Origin: Pelargonium nanum
Lineage: Eukaryota; Streptophyta; Magnoliopsida; Geraniales; Geraniaceae
Length of the DNA: 50,203 bases
Direction: 5' to 3'
Assembly: GCA_036897485.1 (NCBI GenBank)
Contig: JAYMTF010000141.1
Span: 1-50,203 of the forward strand
Shown: one piece after another, positions 9,984-22,625 of the stretch
Position numbering within the stretch: the stretch's first letter is position 1
How the letters are laid out: every line of letters begins with the position of its first letter
Made by a program: the position numbers and the translations under genes
Notes under the pieces: generated by a model
Database searches by the model: none
The model's input: the letters and a program-made list of their open reading frames with translations, nothing else
Told to the model about the DNA's origin: nothing

Positions 9984-12739
9984 ATTTATTAAAGAAACCA
10001 TCCATTAATTAGTTATAAGGTTGGCTAGCAGTAATAACCAAAGTATTTAAAGTGTTTATACATTTCTAAAAGTTAATTAGCAACATTCATAAACAGGTGA
10101 ATAAGATGTGCATTAGTACTACAAGGTTAAAAAACTATGTCACTACATTAGTATTTTATGGTTTTGAAACCGGTAATTTTTTGCTTAGCCCAAAATTCTA
10201 GCGTGGCTAAGAAATCAGTCACTATATTAACACTTACGACCCGTGTGTAGTAAAATAAAATCTTCATACTTAACAATTCTATCTATGCACTACATAATAA
10301 GAGGTCTCCGGCCAATGCGAGTATCACAATTGTCTAAATAAAATAGATTGAAAATCAAGTCATCAAATTTGATATATCAAATTAGGGAGAATCAAAATAA
10401 GAGAATGAAATAGAAATTTCTCTTTAATATAATTTCATTACTCACTTAAGCCAATCAACCCATAAGAGTTGTATCTTTTTTATTTATTATTATTATAAAA
10501 TAAGAGTTGTATCTTGTTCAATTAACTCAGTGAAAAGACATCTAATTTTTACCAATTGGTAGTTTTAAACAATTTATTTTTGTTATATTTGTTATTCTTA
10601 GTCTCTTTTTTTTTTCTTTTTTTGCACTTCGAAACTATTAATATAAAATGATAATATTTTTTCTCTTGTGAATGATTGAATATATAATCCTTTTAAATAT
10701 TCTGTATTATGTCTATGGTGGTTGAGTTTAGAAATATATTATCTGGCCGAGTGGATAAAAAGAAAAACTTGTTTTTTCTCTTCTCTTTGGAAGCAAAGAA
10801 AACACTTTTTCTTAGATGCTGTTTTTTTTTCCACAAGGGGTCATATATATCATCATTGGCATTTTCTTTTTGATTATTTTTTTTCTGAAATAAAGCATGA
10901 TATATATGTTTGTATATTTCTTTCTATCTTTTCATTGAATTGTTTTTTGTGTTTGTTTTTAAGTAATTAATTGAAAGAGGAGATGTAGGGTATGATTTGA
11001 TGGAATCGGCATTTTTTGATGTGAAAAAGTTGCATTCGTAATTTATTTTGTAATTAATTGGTCTTCATGGAGAATCAATGTAATCGTATGTATCATCAAC
11101 CGTTTTGAATACTCAACAACTGATAAATTTATTTTGTTGTTCAACAAGTCTACGGCTAGCTAGTTATAATTGATTCAATAATAATTACAAATAAATAACT
11201 AATAATTCACTTAAGCCACATGGGCCATGATAATATTGCTCATTGACCTCAATTTTATTTTGGGATAATTATAAACATTGAGTATAAAACTTCCATTCCT
11301 AGAGAGAGAAGTTAATTTTTGCATCAATCTATTCTTATAGTCGATTCATTGTACACTTTAAGTTGTAATTCAATGTATCATGTAGAATTAACATATTTAA
11401 TTGTCATGTAAATCGAGAAGAAAAAAAAATCATATAAATTAAATCAATAATATATGCATCAATTTACATTCGATCTTCTGCTTTATAATTCATAGCTACT
11501 AACTCTGTTTTATAATTTGTAGCTACTAATTAACTCACACGTCATTTTTGTTAGAGTATATAAAAAAATATTTGGTTTTAAACTATTTTTTTATAGTTGG
11601 TTTAGCTCTCTTTTATGCATAGGCGGAACTAATAAGGGTAGGTTGTAGTAGTCAACCGTCCACCCTCAATTACATATATTGTGAATTTTCGTTAAAAACT
11701 ATTTGTTTTTTTTTCTTTTATAGTTTTGTTAAACTAATATTGATTGATGAACTTAAATTTTTACCAATGTCGACTAAAAATTTATGCCACACTTCCAATA
11801 AAATTTGGCTCTCTCATTGTTTACATGTATTAGTTCGAGTGTTAACTTGTACATTGATCAATTGCAAAATTATGACGGCCTTACACGGGAGAAGAGACAT
11901 ATTGTTTAAGCTTTTAATTATATTGGTCTCTTATAATTTCGATGAGTCTTGCTCTTAGTTTGACTTTTGTCCACTTAAAATTTTGGACGTGGTCCTCCTA
12001 TATTATTAGGACATATCACACCAATTTTGGTATTACACTGTACTTGAGAAAGTTTAAAAATACATTAATGCATGTATGTAGACCACCGACCACACCATGC
12101 ATATAGAGCTATTTCAGTTTGTGTAAAAAAAAAACATTGCCCCTGGTTTATATATAGCTAATCCTAGCCAATTACAATTAATCATGTAGCTGTAAATGTT
12201 CATGAATGTAAAATGGGAATATGAAAATCAGCTTTCACAATAATCAATTTACTCAGGTCAATGGCTTGTTTGAACCAACGTACGTATTTTCTCGAATTTT
12301 TGTAGTCCCTATTAGATTGGGTTAATGATTTAATATATTTTATAAAAATCTTGGTATGCATTGGTAGACGTTGAGTTTACAGATCTGATAAGTTGGAAAA
12401 TATATGCATATATGGAGTCAAATATAGGCTACTTTTGAGTTTTGATGGTCAAATTTTGGTAAATGGAATTGTTGCAAGAAAGAGAGGATCGCAGGAGAAT
12501 AAAATGGATTTTAAAATGAAATGGGCGTGGTACCATATGGTCCATGGCTTGTTAATAGGAATCATATTTTGATTTGGCTTAGAAATAAGAGAATAAAATC
12601 ATACTAACTACTACTTAATGGGAAAACTATAGTATATACCAAAACCCCACTCACTCACTACTCATTTCACATCACATGCCCACTCCCTAGTGGGAAGGAG
12701 TGTTGAGAGGATTTGATTTGGGATAAATCAAAAACTACT

Positions 12740-12850
12740 TATTATGCATTATTAAGCGCGTGACTCAACTAACATGAGTTGTTTCGGGTTAATCTGAAGT
12801 ATCGAGTTCAAATATATAGATATGCAGTTGCGTTAAAAATTAATAAAAAA
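12740..12850 (+). mobile_element. Possible degraded tRNA-derived SINE
   Basis: A box-A-like stretch (CGTGACTCAACTAACATG) is followed about 45 bases later by a box-B-like GAGTTCAAAT, and then by a short body ending in an A-rich tail (about 12838-12850). The spacing suits a tRNA-derived head. No target-site duplication was found and both boxes deviate from consensus, so this is a weak call. Confidence 0.3.
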
Positions 12851-12903
12851 AACTTTATCTCGAAAGAAAATTGTTTGAGCTATGATATAGTTTAAACATA
12901 TTA

Positions 12904-12999
12904 ATCTCGTGTTTATCGCAAACCCGTTATGCATACTTTGCGATACATGTAGATCTCATGTTGATCGCAAACCCGTTATGAATATTTTTCGATACACAT
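12904..12999. repeat. 49-bp tandem duplication with internal hairpin
   Basis: Copy 1 is at 12904-12952 and copy 2 at 12953-12999. They share ATCTC-TGTT-ATCGCAAACCCGTTATG and a CGATACA end. Copy 1 contains perfect 8-bp arms ATCGCAAA (12915-12922) and TTTGCGAT (12937-12944). In copy 2 the right arm has decayed to TTTTCGAT. Confidence 0.8.
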
Positions 13000-13380
13000 A
13001 TAAAAGGATATTTGACCATCTATATTTTGGAATTAGTATAAGAATAAGTAGTATATTAATTTTCTATAATTAGTAAGTGTAAGAAGCAAGAAGGCTCTCC
13101 TTGGGTTTGGGTTTGGCTTTTTGCCCAGCAATTGCATGGCAGTGAACGATATCGTTATTCAGTTGTCGGAAAATGAATAGGCAGAATCCGTGAATTCCAT
13201 ATCCAGATAACAGTGTCTCCATCTCTCTTAGCTGTTTTGTTTGTTCTCTTCACTCTTCCAACAATAAAGATAACACATTTCTATTCTCTTTTTTATACTT
13301 CATTTTTCTATGCTAACATGCATGTCTTTATTCTATTCATTCTCTCTCTAAGCTAAAGGGTTGACAATATGAATACTTTG

Positions 13381-13522
13381 GTGTAAAACCAATGGTTTAA
13401 TCTAGCTTGTGGCTTAGTCACAGTTAAGGCTCCTCACTATTCTCCATAAGTGTGTTTAATGTGGATTGAACCTGAGAGCTTCTCTCACAAATGAGTTTGC
13501 GTTGTCAACTGAGCCACGATGT
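13381..13522 (-). mobile_element. tRNA-derived SINE with 17-bp target-site duplication (copy A)
   Basis: On the minus strand the element opens with box A (TGGCTCAGTTGACAACG, + 13501-13517) and has box B (GGTTCAATCC, + 13463-13472), giving a tRNA-like head. The tail contains a GATTAAACCATTGG motif and has no long poly-A. It is bounded by ACAATATGAATACTTTG at 13364-13380 and ACAATATGAATATTTTG at 13523-13539, a direct repeat with one mismatch, which fixes the insertion limits. Head and tail both match the element at 47912-48028, so the two belong to one family. Confidence 0.85.
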
Positions 13523-16500
13523 ACAATATGAATATTTTGATTAATTATTCAAATATTCTTTCAAAAATCTAGCTATAGTCATGTAATTTAGAGTCAAATT
13601 TTCATCTCATAAATACTTGGTCAATTTCAAAATAACTGACATACTTTTTATTTTGAGAAATTTTTAAAAAAAATTTAGGTTATATTATATTTTCTCTTAT
13701 ATTTTCATGTACATATTTTGTAACAGACTTAATGATACTAACTAAATTATTATAAGAATATTATCGACAATTTCATGCACGATTAATTTCTTAAAAAGAA
13801 ACAATATACTTATTTAAAATAAAAATACATATAAAACATGACACAGGTACTTATTTTTAAGGCTGAAAGAGTACATGTTTACTTGTTTGTTGGAAATAGA
13901 AGCCGCACCTTCAAGCTTGGATCAAGGCACTAGCAAATGTGTGGACAATTTTCACGCGAGCAATATTGTAGGATGTAGAGGAGGAGACAAGGTTAAAGCA
14001 ATTAATCTAAATTGGGATCCTATTGCAAATAAAGTATGTTTATAGTATTGTTAAGTCAAAACACCAATTAACAAGAAGGGAAGACATTTGAATTGAGACA
14101 ATTAACTAATTATTAAAAAGCTATATACATGGTTTTGACACACATGTATTTATTTGGATTTTGTGATGGATGCAATGAACCGTTAATTTCTGTATTTGCA
14201 AACTCTGATGAAGATCTTACATTGCAGGTCGGCTATATTGGTACCATTTTAATATTGTAATAAGTAAAATTCATTTGTGGTGGATTCACAAGTGGATTTC
14301 ATTATTAATATATATGTACTTCTTGATTAGTGAAATTGGATTCTTTGCAATTTTGGTTTTGGCTGTGCCTGTGTTCAAGATGAATCAAGACATGTTACAG
14401 TTTTGAACTGATTTGAATTCAACTAGTTAATTAAGATAATAATTTTTTGAACAAGTTGAAAGCAAAGCAGCCCATTTGATAGTTCATGTTTGGTTTTACT
14501 TTTTGCCACCTCATCATAATTCATGTTTGGTTTCACTTTTTGGTATTCAAAAGTTGCTACATGAGAAAAATGGGACAAGTGAGGGGGAAAATGTTTATTT
14601 ACAACTCTTTTTGCCTCACTTTTATATTGATGAAAAGGTTAAAAATTAAAACACTTATCTCTGAATAATTTTTACAGTAGAATACTAGAATTGGGAGAGA
14701 ATAATTCTTCAAGCCAAAATTACAAAATCTATTACGCAAAAGCTCGTTGATCTTCTTGTTCCAATTCTATATCATTTTTGTTATCATTCGATTTGAAATA
14801 ATGAATTATTAATCTTTTGTGCCTACTAAAGAAAAAAAAACCGGTCTCAAAATCGCTCACATAAGAGAGCAGTAACTTAAGAAATTAGATATGGTTTAAG
14901 CCTTTTTTTTCTTCTCTTAGAAAAATATGATAGAGTTAGTGAACTAAGTATTAGTTTGTTTACTCTACTGGCTGATAGATGTGGTTAGCTCATATGGGAT
15001 GAATGTTGTTTACATATATATATATTTTAAACTAAGGAGCAAAAATTGAATTTAGCTTCTTAAAAGAGCAAAAAGTTGCAAGAGCTTAAAGGGTCCATCG
15101 GAAAATAATATTGACTATAAGGAGTTCAAACGGCCGACTATAGTTGTGTTTTTCGTTGTTCGTTTCTAAACTGTTTTAATTTAAAATTTATTGTCCATCA
15201 TAATTTACCTTCTAGCTACATTTAACTTCTTGCACTTGTGTACTTAATGCAAATCATCCAAATTATATTTAATACATATCATCCAAATTATATTTTAATT
15301 CAAATTATATAAATGTAAATAATTTAATTATACTTCTACAATTACTTATGTTTTTTTGTTGATAATTTGCACATTTTATACTTTCCTACAATTAGTTTTT
15401 ACCAAGCATAACTGATTTTTTGAAATACCTCATTACAACTCTTTACAGTTTTCACCCACTCTTCACAGTTCCTTACAATCCCATACTGTTTTGAAGTAGA
15501 GAAAACAAATCAGACTAAGTAGAGAATGGAATGGGCTAGCTTAGAGCTAGGCTAGCATATGCACTCACTAGCTTTCTCCTGTACCCAACAAGAAATGATG
15601 AACAATTTGTTTCCTAAGTTGTCATCCCATTGCCATCATCTTCTAATTTATAGTAAGTGGGTGATGATGCTATCTCCATGCATGCATTACCAACTCTAGA
15701 ACCCTCCATTTCACTCCTTCCACTTATAGAGACTAGCCATCGATCATCATGCATTTTGGGTCAAACTTAGCTCTCTTCATGAGTGTCTCCCATGCCATAC
15801 AATTTTCAACTCACTCTTTGAAGCACAATCATCAATGGTCTTGCCTACAAATAATTACCATAACAAAATAATATTGTATTCAAAATCAAATTATGCTTTG
15901 GTTTGACTCTTGCTATAAAGTCAACCACATACGTGACAATTATCTCATACCCACTAACCCACCCCATCTCACAACCACTTCTCATATAGATACTAATACT
16001 AAGATATTTTGTAAGACATAATCACATTAGGAAGCCCAAAGCCACCTTTCCATATGAGGTGGTCAAAATTTTGGCAAGTTAGCATTTTATTTTGTTTTTA
16101 TATGTTTGGCTTCGTAAAATGTATGTGTATATAGATATATGCACGTAACCAACAAGTAGTCTTTGAAATTCTAAAGCTTTATGCATGTGGGATGCATATT
16201 CACAAGGGACATTGACCATGGCTATATCTCTATCTCTATCTTCTTTTCTTCTAAAGTTTATAAAAACCAACAAGTAAAGGAATCACTAGCCATTGTATTT
16301 GTAGCTAATTTAGTCATTGGTGGGACTTGACCTACCCTTTTGCACAATTTGAATCACAAGAAAAAAATGAGAGGCTCTGTTTTGTTTCCATGGCCAAAGC
16401 ACACTCATTTTGCCTCACTGTGCAGTCCATGGGATCCCACTATGCATAAGTGCTGTGGTTTCTAGAATTAATTAATTTAACAACTCCAAATCCAAATTAA

Positions 16501-16753
16501 GCTGCTTTTTTTAGTGTAATAATAGATAATGTTGAAGTAATAATTGTCATAAGATTTGCGCATAGCAGACAGTACATGGCCTCTTCCATTGATCACAATT
16601 GAAGCCATTTTGTAGCACTTTTGGTGGACATTTTCTATAAAGAAATGGTCCCCAACCCCATACTATACTATACAATTCAGGGACATTTCTTTAGATGATG
16701 TTTTCTCTTTAGGCTGGCTTTCGACTCTAATTGATGAACCTTGTGCACGCACA

Positions 16754-16814
16754 CACGTGTTACCATCATTTTGTGCATATACGTGGAACCCAACCCATTC
16801 GCCCCACGCACGTG
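16754..16814. promoter_or_regulatory. Cluster of three ACGT-core (G-box-like) motifs
   Basis: CACGTG occurs at 16754-16759 and again at 16809-16814, with TACGTGG at 16780-16786 between them. Such motifs bind bZIP and bHLH factors. They lie beyond the 3' end of the CLPT gene and far from any recognised promoter, so a regulatory role is only a possibility. Confidence 0.35.
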
Positions 16815-17416
16815 CATGATCGAACCCAATGGTTCTTGATTCATTGCTCTTCACCTAATAGGATAGTACAGTAACAGTAAAGTTGAAAAACCCAGAAAGC
16901 TTGTGTAAGGAGAGGCCAGAATAGCAAACACTAGGTAGTGGAAAACAATGGTCGGCCAAGAAAATTTGACGTCATTGATGATTGCAACAGCAATTGATCG
17001 ATGATCGTGGAATGTTGAAGTCATATCACATTCTCAAAGCAATAATGGTATCTGTAGTTGACGTTGGACCAATACAATAACACTGTTCCTTTGCACTAGG
17101 GTTTGGGTTTTTCATGGGTAGGGTAATGGTTCATTTCATATCAAAATCATAGACCGAGCACCATTTTGTCCACATATTACTGAATCAAGCCACAAATGGG
17201 TTAACAAAATTTCTTGTATAGCGTTGTAAATTAATAGTTGAGAAGAATAGCAAACACACAGCGGAGTACAGTAGGGATAGGGGATACTTCCATCCTCATC
17301 TTGCTCCCAATCGCCACGTGTTTATTCTTGTTGCACAATCGAGGCAGTTCACTCCGCAGCAGTGAATAAGGGCAAATGGGAGATGTTCCCAAGCCAATCG
17401 AGCAAGTCCCGTTCAT

Positions 17417-20400
17417 TCATTCGAGCTTCTTCTCCATCCTAATTGTGAAAATATTGTCCTGGTTCATCTGCGGGTAACAAAAACCACATAGATCATGACA
17501 CTGAAGAAGCTAATCCCTGAACACCAAAAACTTGATAAAGACTTACAGATTTGGCAAGCTCTTTAGCTTTCTCGTCATTGAAACCTAGAGCAGACAAGAT
17601 TTTGTGGCCTGCTGAATCTTCTTGCGCCCAAATTCCAAGAAGCATGTGAACTGTGGTTATTTCCCCACTTTCACCTGGATTCACACAACAGTTCGGCCAA
17701 ATTCAGATCAAAGCTTGAACCTAACAGCATAGGCTCATCTAATAAGATGTTTACACTACTTTTTCCTTCCTTGGTATTTCATAAGCTCTATTTCCTAAAT
17801 ATCTTTGGATTTTCAGGTTAAGTCAACCCAACATTACACACAAACCTAATTAATAAATTAAACAAAATTTTGAAGCCATTCTAGAATGCAAAACTATAGA
17901 AAGCAAAATGTTACAGAATAATAAAAAGTAGCCATCAAGATATAATTAAGTTACCTGACTTCAGTTTCTCATCAACAGCCCAATCCAGAGCCCTTTGAGC
18001 TTGTTCAGTCAATGGAGGATACACAGGGGTGTTAAACATCATCTCGGATTTTCCAAGTAAATTCACTGTCTCTAGTCGCACCTTGTTTACTGTGATTCCA
18101 TCAGCCCTCAAAAAATTAGCTGCCACATTTGATCCTGCAACAAAAAAAAATATATAAGAGATTACTAACAATAACTATCGGAAAGATATATAGTAGCAAA
18201 GCTGTTACAGATCCATGGAAAGAGGCAGGATATGAGTTCAACACTTGAGAATGTGCTTAAAGTTTACAATTTACAAATGTTATAAAAAAGTTACTTATGA
18301 GTCCCAGAAGGAATGGGATTGAAACTAATATGAGGTTTAGTAGAAGGTTTATTTCCTTCTAGTAAATTTGATAGCGTTTTCTTTTATTATTAATAAAAGG
18401 GATGCAATCTACCCCATTTTAAGTAGCAGTAGTAGTGGTGGTGTAGTGCAAAACTGCCAGGGAGATTCCTCCTTGCACCCATGTTACAGTTCCTATCTCC
18501 CCTCATCCACCCTTACAAAGGGAAAAAGAAAAGAGGGAAAGAAGAACTGCAACAAGAAAGATGAGGACAAAAAGAGGTTAGATCTCACCCTCTTTACTTG
18601 ATCAGATGTCAGCACAGAATTTTCCAAACCAAAATGCAAACACGTGATAGCTGTTTTAGATAAATAAGTAGCAACTAACATAAAATAGTTACTTTTTCCC
18701 TGAACATATACAGCAGGGAAACAATGAGAACAACCAATAACACACATCATGGAGAAACAAATTTTGAGGACCAGTATCAACAGATTTACATGATGATGTT
18801 AATAAACTATTTCCACATTTCCTACAGATTTACTTGAGGCTTTACAATTTGTGAAAGGTTTGCGCACTTGAACAGTCAACCTAATATTAACTATTTTCCC
18901 AAATTTCTAGTGATTGATCATTCATCTAGTAAAGTAATCTCAGAAGCATCTCGTATCCACAATCAGCATAGAAAAGTAATTCTACATGGTGGAATCATTA
19001 AAGAAACCAACATAAGAAGGTAAGCTAGAGGTTGTTCCTAGCCGAGCGAGAGAGAGAGAGAGAGAGAGAGAGCTGAATAAGCTAACCTCAAGCAGAAAAG
19101 GAAGAAGTTTTCTTTATAGAATAGGACAACACAATGACATGTAATCTGGTAATGCCTAAGATGAAAGAACAACAGAAAAGGCATGTTTCAATCATGTAGT
19201 CGTGAAACCAAGTATTTACAAATTATACTTTGCTGTTCAGCAGGCACGGAAAAAATAACATAACTGATTCCATCACACATTTTTCGGTCCAAAGGAATTT
19301 GGCTTCTAAAAAAACATATAAACCTTATTGGCTACTGAACAAGCTCTTCAGGCTAAATATGGAAATGAAATGGGAGAACAAAAAAAAAATATATGCCCTT
19401 TATCTATAGGAGTGAAATGCGAATCTGGATGATTCCAAGATGAGCTCCTCACTACCACAGTTGATCTTAAGAACTGTTCTACATCAATCATCCATCTTGT
19501 TAAATAAATAGAAAGTTTATAAGGTGATAATAGGATTTGAACTCCAAGAGGTAACTATGGAAGAGGTTGTGGAAGTCTTGCGGCAGAAAAGAAAGCTGAA
19601 GGGGGCTAAAAAAGAGTTGAAGCTCCAAATCCTTGTTGAACTCAAGCCATGCACCATCGTTCATCACTTCATTGAGTGATATACAATTATACATTCGCCA
19701 AAATTGATTGGTAAAAACGAAAGAAACCTATTACAGCAATAACATGCTGAAGGAATTTTCAATATGAAGACAAGAAAGTTGTTTAATCTTCAATGTTAGA
19801 AACAAAGAATGGGCTACATAGTACATATAGCATGAAATGGAAGTGACGGGCAAAGCTTATAAAAGACACATGAAGATATACAGCACCAGGAAAGGGCAAT
19901 TTTGAAACATAATCTCCTGGAAGTATGGTAAGAAAGGCACATTGACCATACTAAAAAATGTTGAGGGGAAAGTAAAAAACTCCCAATCTTGAGCACCTCA
20001 AACTAGTATTCCCAAAGTGATTGGAAATATTTTCCTCAACAAGTTTTTAAGACATCACCATCTTATATGTAGATTTCAAGTTTACAAATTAAACAAAATT
20101 CCAGAATCAGGAGCAACAAAGGTGCATGTAAGGAGCTCCTAACATTACAAAGTGAAACACAAATTTGAAAAGTGAGCACACTGACCCTCTATTAGAATAC
20201 CCGCCAGAAGTGACTCGGTCCCAGTTTCAGGGTACTTGAGCTTCCTTGCATTCAATTCCGCCATGCCAAACGCCTTAATCGCCCTCGCAGACCATCTACA
20301 CAGCACCAAGGAAATTGAAACAATCCCTCATAAACGATTGTCAAATAATGAGCTAACAAAAACCCAGAACAGCAAATTCATAAGAGAACTCACGAGGGCT

Positions 20401-20736
20401 TCTTTTCAGTCAAAGCTCGTTCCTTTTTCCTACAAAAACCAAACCAATTATTCGCTCGAAAGCAGAACCCAAAAATCGCATCAATTAGCAACTGTACAGC
20501 GCAAAGACTTACGTTGGAAGATTAAGCAGCGCACTGTTGGTTACGGTGCGAGGTTTTGTAGAGAAATGGAAGGGGTTTGGGGGCCGAATCGAGAGCTTGG
20601 TTCCGAGGAAGGGAGCGGGCAAAGTGGAAGGCTTGAGACTCCATGGGAGAGATTTTGAAGCGTCGCAGGAGGCTCTGTGAGAAGATGGAGAAACGGACGG
20701 TGAAATTGAGACCACTGAGAGCGCTTGAGCGGCCAT
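17417..20736 (-). CDS. CLPT1: Chloroplast Clp protease accessory subunit, CLPT type (Clp-N domain)
   Basis: Six exons on the minus strand: 20736-20513, 20429-20394, 20295-20186, 18134-17955, 17674-17547 and 17467-17417. They give 242 aa, close to Arabidopsis CLPT1 (about 238). The first about 70 residues are rich in Ser, Pro, Thr and Ala without acids near the start, as expected for a plastid transit peptide. The mature part is a Clp N-terminal-type double repeat: WSARAIKAFGMAELNARKLK ... GTESLLAGILIEG and LTEQAQRALDWAVDEKLKSG ... ITTVHMLLGIWAQEDSAG. It ends KSMNQDNIF ... KKLE, like CLPT1 (KSMNEDVDL). There is no AAA+ module, which rules out ClpC/D. Family knowledge: CLPT1/T2 bind the ClpPR core in the stroma and aid its assembly. 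Whether this is T1 or T2 is not resolved. Exon 2 is only 36 nt. Intron 3 (18135-20185) is about 2 kb and holds a (GA)n run. All junctions are GT-AG and phases agree. Confidence 0.92.
19047..19072. repeat. (GA)n microsatellite in CLPT intron 3
   Basis: An uninterrupted run of about 13 GA units lies inside the long third intron of the CLPT gene. It is (CT)n in the sense of transcription. Confidence 0.9.
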
Positions 20737-21019
20737 TAAAAGAGAAGCGGAGAAAGCGCTTGGAGAATGGAGATTGAAGATTGGTTGGAGTAATTAGTTT
20801 CAGAGAAGGAAGTTGAAGCTGAAGCCGAAGCTGGGTTTTCGTCTTATCTGAGGTTTGTTGCTTGTTGGGCCTTCTTGGGTCTCTATGATCTTTTTCACTT
20901 TGGGCTAACCCAAAACTGTAAGATCCAGTAGCTCAAAAAGTAAGTCAGATTTGGAGACATGGCACGTTTGGTATTGTTGATAACATTTGGATTTGGTACA
21001 ACTATTTTTGCCATTTCCA

Positions 21020-21348
21020 ATCAAAGACAAGAACATCACAGATTCAGGTCATTTGTGCGGATGTGATCTGTACAGTGGAGGTTGGTACTATGATTCAGCG
21101 GCAAAACCTCTGTACACCAACAAAACATGTACTTTTTTAACACATTCTCGCGACTGCCAAGGAAACGGAAGATCCGACGAGAAAATAAAGAATTGGCTAT
21201 GCAAACCGGCAAATGGTTATCCCGATCTAACATGAGATCTCGACTTCAAGACCTAGAGAATGTAGGAACATTTGGTAGAGATAACTTTGCCACCCTTATA
21301 GTCCACGTTTCATCTCAAAAGAGAAATAGTATGAGTGTGCTATTTTGA
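21020..21348 (+). pseudogene. Truncated TBL (PMR5/DUF231) gene relic
   Basis: The reading frame 20987-21235 contains CDLYSGGWYYD ... PLYTNKTCTFLTHSRDCQGNG, clearly the PMR5N part of a TRICHOME BIREFRINGENCE-LIKE protein. It matches CDLYHGNWFYD ... PLYTNNTC ... CQGNGR of the intact gene at 22626-25190. After the WLCKPANGYPDL segment there is an in-frame stop (21233-21235). Another frame continues with TFGRDNFATL and RNSMSVLF, which may be what is left of the FVGDSVARNQMESLLCLL region with the catalytic GDS lost. No N-terminal anchor exon, no DXXH part and no full ORF are present. It is most likely an old partial tandem copy. Confidence 0.8.
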
Positions 21349-22625
21349 TCGCAGATCTGTTTTGAAAATTACAAGATTAAAGAAAAGAAACCATATTTAT
21401 ACAGCAAATGACTGAGACTCATCCAAGATATGGTCAGATTGAACTTAAACAGCCATTCCAAAATCACAATCCATTAAGATGAAAATATGTCTTATAAGCT
21501 TGATTAAGCCTCAAGTAATTCCAAACCAAATAATAACTTGAATTTTTTTTATTGACAAGTTAATAACATAAAAGAAAAAAAAATTGACATTCATAAATAC
21601 GTAGCTTTTATTTATGTATCTGACAATTAACAAACCGCAAAAATGTTCATATCTATAAATAAGTTTCCAAAATGAAGATTTAAAAAATAAAAACCAACGG
21701 GCAAAGAGCATTATAGTAACCAAATGGCCACCTGACAAGCAATGAGCGACAGAGCGAGAGAGGTCATTTCTAGACGAAGACTAATATTCAAACCTTCCAA
21801 ATATTCAAAGCAAAACTCAGTCCAATAAATTAATACCATTCTATTGTCCTTCTCCGGATCCGATATCTTAATTCTGTAAATTTTATATTCTCCGCATTCC
21901 TCTGCTGCACTGCACTGTCTCTCCCCAAAGTTCATCGTTTCCTGTACCAGATTGCTGCACATTTTCATTTCTCATCCCTACTCTCGATTCTCTCCATTAT
22001 TCCCTCAAATCGCAGTGAATGCGAGCTGGGTTTTGATCAGCTCCATTTTTAGGAAAGGTCAGTTTCATCATTTCGTTTGCGCCAATTTTAGAAACTATGT
22101 TAATTTGATCCTCTTTTTCGTCATTTGAAGGTATTCAAAAAATTTAATTTTCTCTTTTACTCCATATGTTAGATTTGTGAACCCTATTGTAGTATAAATG
22201 TTTTTTAGTTTCATGCATAATAATCATGCACAGGAGAAAATCAATATTTTCATAAGGTTTTGGTGTCATTGTCATGGAGAAATGAGCGTTTTTTAATATT
22301 CTGTCTCACAAATTCTGATGTTTTGGAAAAAATTCTGAATCATTTCAGGGTTAGGGAGGAGAGATTGGAGGGTTAGGAAGCAAATTTTGGTGGGTGTTTG
22401 GTAAAATTGCGGATCTTACGAAAGTGTGTTGTTAGAGTTTAGCTTCCTCAGAGAAGACAAACGGGCTGTGTTCGAAAGTTTGTTTACTACTTGCTAGTTG
22501 CTACCATATGTACATTGAATTGATTTGTAATAATGGTGGTAAGATCCAAATTAGCTAATTGCTAAGAAGATAAGATAGTGCCATGTTCTGTGTTTTGCTT
22601 TAGGAGTTACTAGATTTGGAAAGCA
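21349..22625. other. Upstream region and probable 5' leader intron of the TBL17-type gene
   Basis: 21349-21950 is AT-rich without a gene. A probable non-coding first exon ends at 22056 (AGGAAAG|GTCAGT) and the acceptor TTTAG|GAG at 22603 rejoins the leader 22 nt before the start codon. This implies a leader intron of about 547 bp. A second possible acceptor is at about 22348. These are splice-signal inferences only. Confidence 0.5.

Larger units (their letters stand above)
8974..17230. other. Gene-poor interval (~8.3 kb) between DUF668 and CLPT genes
   Basis: The left 350 bases are the promoter side of the DUF668 gene (minus strand). The rest is AT-rich and contains no ORF that matches a family. 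Features listed separately are an inverted repeat at 9297-9319, a Stowaway-like MITE at 9721-9983, a possible SINE near 12740-12850, a 49-bp duplication at 12904-12999, a SINE at 13381-13522 and ACGT-core motifs at 16754-16814. A direct repeat of ATTCATGTTTGGTTT-ACTTTTTG type recurs about 14481 and 14519. The subregion 15520-16860 is less AT-rich than its flanks, but I see no coding exon, tRNA or recognised microRNA hairpin in it. Confidence 0.6.

Noticed and set aside
11740..11958. 72-codon ORF in the gene desert
   Set aside because: No similarity to a known family and AT-rich composition like the spacer; chance ORF.
13463..13520. Functional tRNA gene (also at 47924-47990 and 40160-40214)
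   Set aside because: Boxes A and B are present but the acceptor stem and cloverleaf do not close, and target-site duplications mark them as SINE heads.
13620..13875. Second Stowaway MITE
   Set aside because: The ends only loosely resemble each other (GACATACTTTTTATTTT versus a decayed TACTTATTTTTAAGG) and lack the CTCCCTCC terminus.
20987..21235. A real first exon of a second TBL gene
   Set aside because: No N-terminal anchor, an early stop, a degraded GDS region and no downstream DXXH exon; treated as a pseudogene.
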